This document shows positions 8,212 through 15,673 of a stretch of 37,115 bases of DNA, in pieces; position 1 is the stretch's first letter; each line of letters begins with the position of its first letter. The DNA is from Actinomadura sp. KC216. Its GTDB lineage: Bacteria; Actinomycetota; Actinomycetes; Streptosporangiales; Streptosporangiaceae. The notes below the pieces were generated by a model. That model saw only the letters and a program-made list of their open reading frames with translations. It was not told the DNA's origin and ran no database searches. The translations under genes and the position numbers were made by a program. Location: assembly GCF_004348535.1 (NCBI RefSeq), contig NZ_SMJX01000054.1:1-37115 (forward strand), given 5' to 3'.

Positions 8212-9231
8212 CTACAGTTCGACGATGACGGTGCCGAGGTGGCGTCCGCCGATCATCTCGTGCAACGCGCGCGGGGCGTTCTCGATGCCCGCGACCCGCA
8301 CATGCGGGAACGTGACCTCCCCGGAGCACAGCCAGCCGCCGAAACGCTCCGCCCATGCGGGGTCCGCCGCCGGGCCCGTGGAGCTGCCGAAGCCGCGGAG
8401 CTCGATCCCCTTGACGATCACCTGGAAGGTGTCGATCTCGACGGGGGCGGTGGTGCCGGTGAGGTCCGGCGACAGCTGCCCGGCCAGCGTCCCGACGAGG
8501 GCGAACCGCGCGCCGGGCCGGGCGGCGCCGATCGCGGCCCGGAGCTGCTCGCCGCCGACGTTGTCGACGAGGACGTCGATGCCGTCCGGCGCGGCCTCCG
8601 CGAGCTGGTCGGCGATGGGACGCGTCCCCGTCCCGCGGAGTACGGCCGCGTCGTAGCCGAGCTCGGACACCAGGCGCTCCGCCTTGTCCGGCGAGCCGGT
8701 GCTGCCGATCACGCGTCCCGCGCCCAGCGCCCGCGCGAACTGCCCGGCCAGCGAGCCGATCCCGCCCGCGCCGCCGGACACGAACACGGTGTCGCCCGGA
8801 CGCAGCCGCGCGTCCCGCGTCAGCGCCGTGTACGCGATCGCCGCCTGCCCCAGGTGCGCCGCGGGGTCGGGCAGCGCGCCGTCCAGCGGCGCGCACTGAC
8901 CGGCGGGGACGGCGGCGTACTCGCGCCAGCCGAGCCAGTGCTCGACGAGGTCGCCCGGCCGCACGCCCGCGTCCGGAGGCGCCGACACGACCTCGCCGAT
9001 CGCCTTTCCGTACAGGGTGTCGCCCGGATTCAGGCCGGGGAACGGCGCGTCCCGCACGCTCCCGCCGATCAGGGTGCGCAGTGCCGGGAAGACGTGGAAG
9101 AAGCGGTTCCTGACCAGCACTTCGCCGTCCCCGGGGACCGGCGTCGGCACCTCGACGACGGCGAAGTGGTCCGGCTCGGGCAGGCCCTCGGGCCGGACGG
9201 CGAGCCGAACCTCGCGAGATGTACCGGGCAT
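8212..9231 (-). CDS. Zinc-independent NADP-dependent oxidoreductase, MDR superfamily
   Basis: Medium-chain dehydrogenase/reductase of 339 residues without zinc ligands, resembling the prostaglandin/leukotriene B4 reductase-like and 2-alkenal reductase group. The GroES-like domain lies at about 30-120 and the Rossmann domain after it. The nucleotide motif GGAGGIG is at 153-159, and Lys183 is placed to bind the 2'-phosphate of NADP. Such enzymes reduce the double bond of reactive alpha,beta-unsaturated carbonyls. That role fits control by the co-transcribed MerR regulator as an electrophile detoxification unit (inference). The ATG start at 9231 has AGGAGCG about 9 bp upstream on its strand. Confidence 0.92.
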   Translation of the reverse strand: MPGTSREVRLAVRPEGLPEPDHFAVVEVPTPVPGDGEVLVRNRFFHVFPALRTLIGGSVRDAPFPGLNPGDTLYGKAIGEVVSAPPDAGVRPGDLVEHWLGWREYAAVPAGQCAPLDGALPDPAAHLGQAAIAYTALTRDARLRPGDTVFVSGGAGGIGSLAGQFARALGAGRVIGSTGSPDKAERLVSELGYDAAVLRGTGTRPIADQLAEAAPDGIDVLVDNVGGEQLRAAIGAARPGARFALVGTLAGQLSPDLTGTTAPVEIDTFQVIVKGIELRGFGSSTGPAADPAWAERFGGWLCSGEVTFPHVRVAGIENAPRALHEMIGGRHLGTVIVEL

Positions 9232-9281
9232 TCTGAACGCTCCTCACCACATCGATTCGTGACCCGTGCACGACCTCGCGA

Positions 9282-9315
9282 CGCTAACCCTTGACCCATA
9301 CGTCAGAGTCAAGGG
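9282..9315 (-). promoter_or_regulatory. MerR-type operator and promoter of the oxidoreductase-MerR operon
   Basis: CCCTTGAC (9288-9295) and GTCAAGGG (9308-9315) are perfect 8-bp inverted arms around a 12-bp centre. On the minus strand this gives a -35 TTGACT (9312-9307) and, 19 bp on, TTAGCG, or, 20 bp on, TAGCGT as -10. An overlong 19-20 bp spacer filled by a dyad is the hallmark of MerR-activated promoters. The operon's own MerR is the obvious ligand. Confidence 0.82.
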
Positions 9316-9338
9316 CTGATGTCCGCCTTGTGCGGGCG

Positions 9339-9506
9339 TCAGCTCGGGGCGATGAACTGGTGGTCGGTGCGGATGCGGCCTTCGTCGTCCAGGGAAAGGA
9401 TGTCGAGACCGCCCCCGAGGACCTCGCGGTTGCTGGTGGACAGCATCGTCCAGCGGAGGGCGACCACGTTGGACTGGAGGACGGACGGTTCGCCGTCCGC
9501 CTCGAA
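9339..9506 (-). pseudogene. C-terminal remnant of a SnoaL/NTF2-like protein
   Basis: The last ~55 codons on this strand read like the C-terminal strands of a SnoaL-like (NTF2-fold) protein. Recognisable pieces are a VVALRW strand, VLGGGLDILSLDDEGRI and the closing hydrophobic DHQFIAP. Upstream of about 9500 the frame stays open but loses similarity, because it runs antisense into the regulator remnant on the other strand. The N-terminal half of the fold is absent, so no functional cyclase or transport-factor-like protein can be made. It is interpreted as one side of a deletion scar shared with the next entry. Recognition is by pattern only, not by alignment. Confidence 0.55.
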
Positions 9507-10094
9507 GACGTTCTCGCCGGGGGCTACGCGCCGGTCTACACCGAGACGAGCCTCGACGCCCCCGAGCTCGGTCCGGTGCGCGAGGCGCTGGACCGCATCC
9601 TCGACGGGCATCTGCCGTACCCGGCGGTCGTCGTCCGGCCGTACGGGGAGCTCGTCGCCGCGAACGCGGCGTTCGGCGTCCTCACCGAGGGCGCGGCGCC
9701 TGAGCTGCTGGAACCGCCGGTGAACGTGCTGCGCCTCGCCCTCCACCCGGACGGGATGGCCCGCAGGGTCGTGAACCTGCCCGAATGGGGCCGCCACATC
9801 ACCGGCAGCCTGCGCGACCGGGCCCGGCGCAGCCCCGACCCGGCGCTCGACGAGTTCATCGCCGAACTGGACGGCTACGTGCCCGACATGGAGCCGTCCG
9901 CCGACCATCTCGGCTTCGCCGTGCCGCTACGGCTCCGGGCCGGGGCGGACGGCCCCGCCTCGTCCGAGCTGCGCCTCATCACGACGCTGACGTCGTTCGC
10001 GACGGCCGTGGACGTGACGCTCTCCGAACTGCGCCTTGAGGCGTTCCTACCGGCCGACGAGGAAACCGCGATGATTCTCGCCCGGCGGAATTGA
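9495..10094 (+). pseudogene. Ligand-binding half of an XRE/MmyB-type regulator lacking its HTH
   Basis: From about 9500 the frame reads as the complete MmyB-like ligand-binding domain that normally follows an XRE helix-turn-helix. Diagnostic pieces are the linker LAGGYAPVY, YPAVVVRPYGELVAANAAF, NVLRLALHPDGMARRVVNLP and the terminal TLSELRLEAFLPADEETA. The DNA-binding domain that should precede the linker is missing. Upstream the plus strand is merely the antisense of a SnoaL-like remnant. The frame is open back to a TTG at 9291, but that TTG lies inside the MerR operator and the extra ~70 residues have no family resemblance. The product, if any, would not bind DNA in the usual way. It converges with the HEAT-repeat gene. 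Confidence 0.65.
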
Positions 10095-10109
10095 CCTGGC
10101 CGGGCTGGT

Positions 10110-11864
10110 TCACCGGATGGGGGTCAGGAACTGCACGGTCGCGGTGGCGTCCGCGAGGATCTCGTCCGGGTCGACCGCGTCGGGGGTGGCGCGGTTCGCC
10201 CAGCCGGTCTCGTCCAGGCGGGCCAGTGCGGCCGTGAAGTCCTTGTGGAGCCGCCGGGGCAGGCTGTCCATGTGGTCCTCCAGGTTCTGGACGAGGAAGA
10301 GGAACTCCCACCGGACGCCGGGATCGGCGAGTTCGTCCAGCAGCCGGGGCAGGGCGTCGGGGCGGCCCGCTTCGACGGCCCACGTCAGCGTGTGCGCGCG
10401 GATGACCGGATCGGGACTGTCGAGAAGGCGGACGAGGGCCTCGGTGGCGTTGCCGGCGTCGGGCATGCCCGCCAGCCCGAGGGCGGCGTTCGCCCGGACG
10501 GCGGGGTCCGGGTCCTGGTCGATGAGGCGGATCAGCCGCTCGGCGATCCGGTCGGCGGCGGCGCTGCCCGGCAGGTCGCTCGACGCCGCCGCCGTGGCCC
10601 TGACGGTGGCGTCCTCGTGCCCGAGCAGGTCGAGGACGAACTCGTCCACGCTGTCGGCGTCCGGGTCGAGGCGGCCGCGCGCGGCGAGCCCGGAGTAGGT
10701 GCGCAGCATCGCGGTCAGGACGATCGGGTCGTCCGGACGGCGGGCGCGCAGGTCCGCCAATGCGGCGCGGATCTGCCGCGACCGCCCGGCATGGCCGAAG
10801 GACACCAGGATCGCCAGCGCCTCGACGCCCAGCGCGTCGTCGCCCAGGGCGTCGTCGCCCAGGGCAAGTGCCTCGTCGACGGCGATGTTGACGGCGTGGC
10901 GGTCGGTCCAGGCGGGCGCCGCCACGTCCGGGATCAGCTGGAGGAGGAGTTCGTCGCGCCCCTCGCTGCCCGCCGGGAGGGCCCGGGCGCGCTGGAGCAG
11001 GTCCCGGACGGCGGCGCGCCGGCCCGGCGCGTCCCATCCCGGCGCGGGCGCGTACCGGCGCATCGACCCGTTGACCGTGTCGATGAACAGGTCGATGACC
11101 AGCGCACGGATATCGGCGTTGGACCAGTCCAGGCCGTGAAGGTTCGCGAGCTGCTCCCGGAGCTCGTCGCGAAGATCGTCCGTCAGGGCGGGGCCGGGGC
11201 CGTCTCCCGGATCGGGGGCGCCGTGCAGGAGCGTCCGTGCGCGATGCCATGCGTGCGCGGCCTGGCCGGGGTCGTCCAGGTGCGCGGCGAACAGCGCGGT
11301 GAACACCTCCGCGGCGGACGGATCGCGGCAGACGGTGTGCGCGAGCCCGGTGGCGGCGGCGTCCGCGACGTCCGGCAGCGGATCCTCGTCCAGCAGTGCC
11401 AGGAGCGAGCCGATCACCGAGACGGGATCATGCGCGGCGTCCGCCGACGTCGCGGCGGCGGCGCGCACCCGGCCGTCCTCGTGGCGGAACATCGCCATCA
11501 GAAGCTCTGCGGGGTCCCGTTCCGGGGTGACCGCGCTCGCGTGGACGGGCAGCGCGGCGGCGAGTATCTCCGCGTCCCGCTGGTCGGGACGGCAAAGCGC
11601 GCCGGTGACCTGCCCGATCTCCGGCCACAGATGCGGCGGGACGAGCGACGCGGGCACGTTCCTCAGCGCGTCGAGGCCGGCCACCGTGTCGTCCGGCCGT
11701 CCATCGCGGCAGAGGGCGAGCGCCTGCTCGACGACCACCTCGGCGTCGAGGTTGACGAGCTGGTCCAGCGCCGCGCTTCGCAGCGCCGACCCCGGCGGGT
11801 GCGCCCGGACCTGGCCGAGGACATCGGTGACCTCCGCTTCACGCTTGGCTCTACGTCCGAACAC
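10110..11864 (-). CDS. HEAT-repeat protein
   Basis: Protein of 584 residues built largely of alpha-helical HEAT/armadillo-like repeats. Repeated units such as GHEDATVRATAAASSD, DQDPDPAVRANAALGLAGMP and DSPDPVIRAHTLTWAVEAGRP are evident in the C-terminal third, with weaker copies near residues 120-200. No signal peptide or membrane helix is present, so it is cytoplasmic. HEAT proteins act as scaffolds, so partners cannot be inferred. The GTG at 11864 was chosen as start because GGAGAGG lies 6 bp upstream and gives MFGRRAKREAEV; the frame is open another 32 codons. A 15-bp near-duplication encodes ALGDDALGDDALG around 10840-10865. It stands alone between a regulator remnant and the HxlR gene. 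Confidence 0.82.
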   Translation of the reverse strand: MFGRRAKREAEVTDVLGQVRAHPPGSALRSAALDQLVNLDAEVVVEQALALCRDGRPDDTVAGLDALRNVPASLVPPHLWPEIGQVTGALCRPDQRDAEILAAALPVHASAVTPERDPAELLMAMFRHEDGRVRAAAATSADAAHDPVSVIGSLLALLDEDPLPDVADAAATGLAHTVCRDPSAAEVFTALFAAHLDDPGQAAHAWHRARTLLHGAPDPGDGPGPALTDDLRDELREQLANLHGLDWSNADIRALVIDLFIDTVNGSMRRYAPAPGWDAPGRRAAVRDLLQRARALPAGSEGRDELLLQLIPDVAAPAWTDRHAVNIAVDEALALGDDALGDDALGVEALAILVSFGHAGRSRQIRAALADLRARRPDDPIVLTAMLRTYSGLAARGRLDPDADSVDEFVLDLLGHEDATVRATAAASSDLPGSAAADRIAERLIRLIDQDPDPAVRANAALGLAGMPDAGNATEALVRLLDSPDPVIRAHTLTWAVEAGRPDALPRLLDELADPGVRWEFLFLVQNLEDHMDSLPRRLHKDFTAALARLDETGWANRATPDAVDPDEILADATATVQFLTPIR

Positions 11865-12010
11865 CTGTGTCCTCTCCGGCGGGACCGCCCGTGCCGTCCC
11901 GCTGACATTCTCGATCTTGGCATCTGCTCCCCAGGACCCAGACGGGCGAGCCGTTCCCAATGTGACATGCCGCCGCGCGGTGGGGCGCGCCGTGAACGTG
12001 GAAGCGATGC

Positions 12011-12505
12011 TCAGCGGCGGGCGCCGAGGGCCTCACGGGCGACGGCGGCGCGCTCGGCGGCCTCCTCCTCTGCAGCCTTCCGCTCCGCCTCGATGCGGGC
12101 GTCGTAGGCGGCACGGGCGGCGGCGATCGCGTTCTGGTGCGCCTCCGTCCAGGTCACGAGCGATCGGATGGTCTCGTGCAGGGTCGACCCCATGGGCGTG
12201 AGGGCGTAGTCCACGCGCGGCGGGACGGTCGGATGGACGGTGCGGCTGACGAGCCCGTCGCGCTCCAGGTGCCGCAGCGTCCTGGCGAGCATCCGCTGGC
12301 TGATCCCGTCGATCCGGCGGCGGAGTTCGGTGAACCGGAGCGACCGCTGGTCCAGAAGCGCGATGACGAGCAGCGACCATTTGTCCGCGATGCGGTCGAG
12401 GATCTGCCGGACCTCGCAGTCGTTGCGGGTGTCCCACTGCAGGACGTCCTCGTCGGCGGCGGTATCCCCGCAGTTACCGAGGGACGCGAAAGTTCCGTCT
12501 TCCAT
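12011..12505 (-). CDS. HxlR family transcriptional regulator
   Basis: Regulator of 164 residues. The HxlR winged helix domain covers about 28-115, with the conserved Cys30, DRIADKWSLLVIALL, the recognition region RFTELRRRIDGISQRML, and the wing PPRVDYALTPMG. Family members often sense electrophiles or quinones through the N-terminal cysteine. A long charged helix (about 120-160, rich in Ala, Glu and Arg) extends the usual ~115-residue length. The start is the ATG at 12505. It is divergent from a DHA2-type efflux gene, with palindromic sequences in the 93-bp gap, so it probably represses the transporter and itself. Further upstream in-frame codons are antisense to the transporter and were excluded. 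Confidence 0.93.
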   Translation of the reverse strand: MEDGTFASLGNCGDTAADEDVLQWDTRNDCEVRQILDRIADKWSLLVIALLDQRSLRFTELRRRIDGISQRMLARTLRHLERDGLVSRTVHPTVPPRVDYALTPMGSTLHETIRSLVTWTEAHQNAIAAARAAYDARIEAERKAAEEEAAERAAVAREALGARR

Positions 12506-12540
12506 GGGTCCTGATGGTGACTCAGGATGTGGTCGGTAAC
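12473..12540. promoter_or_regulatory. Candidate HxlR operator region
   Basis: Two dyads lie at the divergent promoter. TCCTGA-7 nt-TCAGGA spans 12509-12527. A wider pair, GTTACCGA (12473-12480) and TCGGTAAC (12533-12540), flanks the HxlR start codon. Either could bind the dimeric HxlR protein. Which one is used cannot be told from sequence. Confidence 0.5.
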
Positions 12541-12598
12541 AAGGGGGAACCGGCCTCCCGTCCGGGAACCGGGCTCTCGGCGCGAGAGGAGCCTGCTC

Positions 12599-14077
12599 AT
12601 GTCCACACCCGCGGCCCGTATGGACGGACGCGCCTGGGCGTCGCTGTTCGTCCTGTGCGGCGCGGTCTTCCTGGAGGGGATCGACGTCGCGATGCTGAAC
12701 GTCGCGCTCCCGTCGATCCGGGCGGACCTCGGGCTGTCGACCGGAATGCTCAGCGGCGTCATCAGCGCCTACGTCCTCGGATACGGCGGCTTCATGCTGC
12801 TCGGCGGACGGGCCGCCGACCTGCTGGGCCGCCGCCGCGTGTTCCTCTTCTGGCTGGTGGTCTTCCTGGCGTTCTCCGGGCTCGGCGGGTTCGCCACCGA
12901 GGGGTGGATGCTGCTGATCGCCCGTTTCGTCACCGGTGTCGCGTCGGCGTTCATGATGCCGGCGGGGCTCGCGCTGGTCACCGCCACGTTCCCGGCCGGG
13001 CCCGCGCGCACGAAGGCCCTCGGCGTCTACGCGGGAACGGCGGCGGGCGGCTACACGCTCGGCCTCGTCGTCGGGGGGCTGCTGACCGCGATCGGCTGGC
13101 GCTGGGTGTTCTTCGCCCCGGTGATCCTGGCGGCGCTGATCCTGACCGCGGCGATCCCGCTGATCAAGGAGCCGGACGCCCCCGACGCACTGGGCGGACG
13201 GCCGCGGGGCGGGTTCGATCTCGTGGGGGCGTTCAGCGTCACCGGCGCGATGCTGCTGCTCGCGTACGGGGTCGTCCGGCTGGAGCGGCCGTCGCACGGC
13301 GCCGCGCTCACCGCCTGCGCCTTCGCGGGCGGGCTGGCGCTGCTCGCCGCGTTCGTCGCGATCGAGCGGCGGGCCGCGAGCCCGCTTCTGCGGCTCGGCA
13401 TCCTCCGCTCCGCCGCGCTCGTCCGGACGAACCTCAGCGCTGCGCTGTTCCTCGCCGCCTTCGCCGGTTTCCAGTTCCTCATGACGCTGTACCTGCAGGA
13501 GCTTCGCGGCTGGACGACCTGGCAGACCGGGCTCGCGATGCTCGTCGTCGGCATCGACACCGTCCTCGCGCCCACGCTCACCCCGCGCCTGGTGGGCCGC
13601 TTCGGCAACCTCCGCGTCCTGCTCGGCGGCCTCGTCCTCGCGGCCGTGGCGTACGGGCTGTTCCTGCCGGTCACGCTCGACTGGGCCTACACGATCATGT
13701 TCCCGATCATCGCGCTGCTCGGGGTGGCGTTCGCGCTCGCCTACGGGCCGCTGACGATGGCCGCCACCGACGGCGTGGACGAGAGCGAGCACGGCCTGGC
13801 GGGCGGACTGTTCTACACCTCGATCCAGTTCGGCACGGCGCTCGGCCTCTCCGCCGTGACCGCCGTCCAGGTCGCGGCGCTCGGCGGTGCGACGTCCCCC
13901 GGCGCGGGCCTCGACGCCCTCCGGACCGCGCTGGCCGTCCCGTTCGCGGCGGCCCTCCTGGCGGCCCTGATCACCGCGCTCGGCCTCCGCGCCCGTGCCA
14001 CCGCTCCCGCGGCCGTCCCGGGCGCGCCCTCCCGAACCGCCGAGCCGGCGCAGGAGCCGGACAAGACCGTTGCCTAG
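12599..14077 (+). CDS. MFS transporter, DHA2 (14-TM) drug efflux type
   Basis: Major facilitator of 492 residues with about 14 hydrophobic helices. The loop 2-3 signature GGRAADLLGRRRVF, an acidic residue in helix 1 (LEGIDVAMLNVALPSI) and the YAGTAAGGYTLGLVVGG motif C place it in the DHA2/EmrB-like proton-drug antiporter group. It is expected in the cytoplasmic membrane exporting hydrophobic compounds. The ATG at 12599 follows GAGAGGA by about 9 bp; an upstream in-frame extension is unlikely because it runs into the operator region. It is divergent from an HxlR regulator, a common arrangement for inducible efflux. Substrate unknown. Confidence 0.93.
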   Translation: MSTPAARMDGRAWASLFVLCGAVFLEGIDVAMLNVALPSIRADLGLSTGMLSGVISAYVLGYGGFMLLGGRAADLLGRRRVFLFWLVVFLAFSGLGGFATEGWMLLIARFVTGVASAFMMPAGLALVTATFPAGPARTKALGVYAGTAAGGYTLGLVVGGLLTAIGWRWVFFAPVILAALILTAAIPLIKEPDAPDALGGRPRGGFDLVGAFSVTGAMLLLAYGVVRLERPSHGAALTACAFAGGLALLAAFVAIERRAASPLLRLGILRSAALVRTNLSAALFLAAFAGFQFLMTLYLQELRGWTTWQTGLAMLVVGIDTVLAPTLTPRLVGRFGNLRVLLGGLVLAAVAYGLFLPVTLDWAYTIMFPIIALLGVAFALAYGPLTMAATDGVDESEHGLAGGLFYTSIQFGTALGLSAVTAVQVAALGGATSPGAGLDALRTALAVPFAAALLAALITALGLRARATAPAAVPGAPSRTAEPAQEPDKTVA

Positions 14078-14197
14078 AAAGGAGACCACCGAAAAGCCGC
14101 AGGCAGGCGGCGATAGTTACCTGCTCGTAATTCATCCGGCGCGGCTGGGTAGACTCGTCGTCCGGTACGCCTGACCCCGAACCGAGGAGCGCCACTC

Positions 14198-15475
14198 GTG
14201 GCTCTAGTCGTGCAGAAGTACGGTGGCTCCTCCGTCGCCGACGCCGACGGCGTCAAGCGGGTCGCCCAGCGCATCGTCGCGACGAAGAAGGCGGGCAACG
14301 ACGTCGTCGTCGTGGTGTCCGCCATGGGCGACACGACGGATGATCTCATCGATATGGCCAAGCAGGTCAGCCCGCTGCCGCCGGGCCGCGAGCTGGACAT
14401 GCTGCTCACCGCCGGCGAGCGGATCTCGATGGCCCTGCTCGCCATGGCCATCGCGAACCTGGGCCACGAGGCCCGCTCGTTCACCGGCTCCCAGGCCGGC
14501 GTGATCACCGACGGCTCGCACGGCAAAGCCAAGATCATCGACGTGACGCCGGGCCGGATCCGCACCGCGCTGGACGAGGGCTCGATCTGCATCGTCGCCG
14601 GGTTCCAGGGCGTCTCGCAGGGCACCAAGGACATCACGACCCTCGGCCGCGGCGGCTCCGACACCACGGCCGTCGCGCTCGCCGCCGCGCTGGACGCCGA
14701 CGTCTGCGAGATCTACTCCGACGTCGACGGGGTCTTCACCGCCGACCCGCGCATCGTGCCCGCCGCCCGCAAGATCCCCAAGATCTCCTACGAGGAGATG
14801 CTGGAGATGGCGGCGAGCGGCGCGAAGATCCTGCATCTGCGCTGCGTGGAGTACGCGCGCCGCTACAACATCCCGATCCACGTGCGCTCCTCGTTCAGCC
14901 AGAAGGAGGGCACCTGGGTCGTCGACAGCAGCGAGATCGAAGGACAGGACGACATGGAGCAGGCGATCATCTCCGGCGTCGCGCACGACCGGAGCGAGGC
15001 GAAGATCACCGTGGTGGGGGTGCCCGACAAGCCCGGTGAGGCCGCCGCGATCTTCACGGTGCTGTCCGAGGCCGAGATCAACATCGACATGATCGTGCAG
15101 AACGTGTCGGCGGCGTCCACCGGCCGCACCGACATCTCGTTCACGCTGCCGTCCACCGACGGGCAGAGCGCGCTGACGGCCCTCAACAAGCTGAAGGAGC
15201 GGATCGGGTTCGAGTCGCTCCGCTACGACGACCGCATCGGCAAGGTGTCGCTGATCGGCGCCGGGATGCGCTCGCACCCCGGGGTCACCGCCACCCTGTT
15301 CGGCGCCATCGCCGACGCGGGTGTGAACATCGAGATGATCTCCACGTCGGAGATCCGGATCTCCGTCGTCGTCGCGCAGGACGACATCGACACCGCCGTC
15401 GCCGCCGCGCACCACGCCTTCGACCTCGACGCCGAGCAGGTCGAGGCCGTCGTCTACGGCGGCACCGGCCGCTGA
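14198..15475 (+). CDS. lysC: Aspartate kinase
   Basis: Aspartokinase of 425 residues, catalysing ATP-dependent phosphorylation of L-aspartate, the entry to lysine/diaminopimelate, threonine and methionine synthesis. The amino acid kinase domain covers 1-245, with the signature KYGGSSV at 7-13, [12 protein letters not shown], and [13 protein letters not shown]. Two ACT domains follow (about 265-340 and 345-415) and usually bind feedback inhibitors. An internal ATG at 14954 (residue 253) is preceded by AGGACAGG and would give the ACT-only beta subunit known from corynebacterial and other Gram-positive aspartokinases (alpha2-beta2 type). GTG start at 14198 with GAGGAGCG upstream. The aspartate-semialdehyde dehydrogenase gene follows after about 200 bp. 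Confidence 0.97.
   Translation: MALVVQKYGGSSVADADGVKRVAQRIVATKKAGNDVVVVVSAMGDTTDDLIDMAKQVSPLPPGRELDMLLTAGERISMALLAMAIANLGHEARSFTGSQAGVITDGSHGKAKIIDVTPGRIRTALDEGSICIVAGFQGVSQGTKDITTLGRGGSDTTAVALAAALDADVCEIYSDVDGVFTADPRIVPAARKIPKISYEEMLEMAASGAKILHLRCVEYARRYNIPIHVRSSFSQKEGTWVVDSSEIEGQDDMEQAIISGVAHDRSEAKITVVGVPDKPGEAAAIFTVLSEAEINIDMIVQNVSAASTGRTDISFTLPSTDGQSALTALNKLKERIGFESLRYDDRIGKVSLIGAGMRSHPGVTATLFGAIADAGVNIEMISTSEIRISVVVAQDDIDTAVAAAHHAFDLDAEQVEAVVYGGTGR
14954..15475 (+). CDS. Probable internal start for the aspartokinase beta subunit
   Basis: The in-frame ATG at 14954 starts [18 protein letters not shown], matching the position where the regulatory beta subunit begins in organisms with overlapping alpha/beta aspartokinase genes. 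AGGACAGG (14941-14948) lies 5 bp upstream. The product would be 173 residues, consisting of the two ACT domains. This is family knowledge plus a visible ribosome binding site; expression is not shown. Confidence 0.5.
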   Translation: MEQAIISGVAHDRSEAKITVVGVPDKPGEAAAIFTVLSEAEINIDMIVQNVSAASTGRTDISFTLPSTDGQSALTALNKLKERIGFESLRYDDRIGKVSLIGAGMRSHPGVTATLFGAIADAGVNIEMISTSEIRISVVVAQDDIDTAVAAAHHAFDLDAEQVEAVVYGGTGR

Positions 15476-15498
15476 CGCCGACCACCCGCACGCCGAAC

Positions 15499-15538
15499 GT
15501 GCGTGCCTGCGTGCGCGGGTGCGTGTCTGCGTGCGGGG
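15499..15538. repeat. 20-bp tandem duplication upstream of asd
   Basis: Two adjacent 20-bp units (15499-15518 and 15519-15538) match at 18 of 20 positions, the first being GTGCGTGCCTGCGTGCGCGG. They lie between the aspartokinase stop and the dehydrogenase gene. Confidence 0.6.
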
Positions 15539-15579
15539 GTTTGCGCGGGGTCGCGTCCTTCGGGTGTTCGTCGCGGGGC

Positions 15580-15611
15580 GCGTCATGTGACGCAGTCGTC
15601 CGATTCGGACG
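15580..15611. promoter_or_regulatory. Two adjacent palindromes upstream of asd
   Basis: GCGTCA-TG-TGACGC (15580-15593) and CGTCCG-ATT-CGGACG (15597-15611) are perfect short dyads only 3 bp apart. They lie about 60-95 bp before the asd start. They look like operator half-sites for one or two dimeric regulators, but none is identified. Confidence 0.4.
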
Positions 15612-15673
15612 GTGGCAGCATCCTCCGGGAACCGGTCGTGAACGGCGGTAGTTCAGAGGATGTGAGTGCGACG

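Noticed and set aside
7766..9271. A 500-residue fused oxidoreductase-MerR protein
   Set aside because: The MerR frame continues upstream only as an antisense-like Arg-rich shadow; the oxidoreductase is in another frame with its own start and stop.
9291..9494. Upstream part of the regulator frame as genuine N-terminus
   Set aside because: The TTG start lies inside the MerR operator, there is no ribosome binding site, and the residues have no helix-turn-helix. The opposite strand carries a recognisable SnoaL-like end here.
12506..14089. Very long minus-strand open frame covering the whole transporter gene
   Set aside because: It is the antisense of the MFS gene in a GC-biased genome, with Glu/Arg/Gln-rich low-complexity translation. 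Only its last 164 codons (HxlR) are real.
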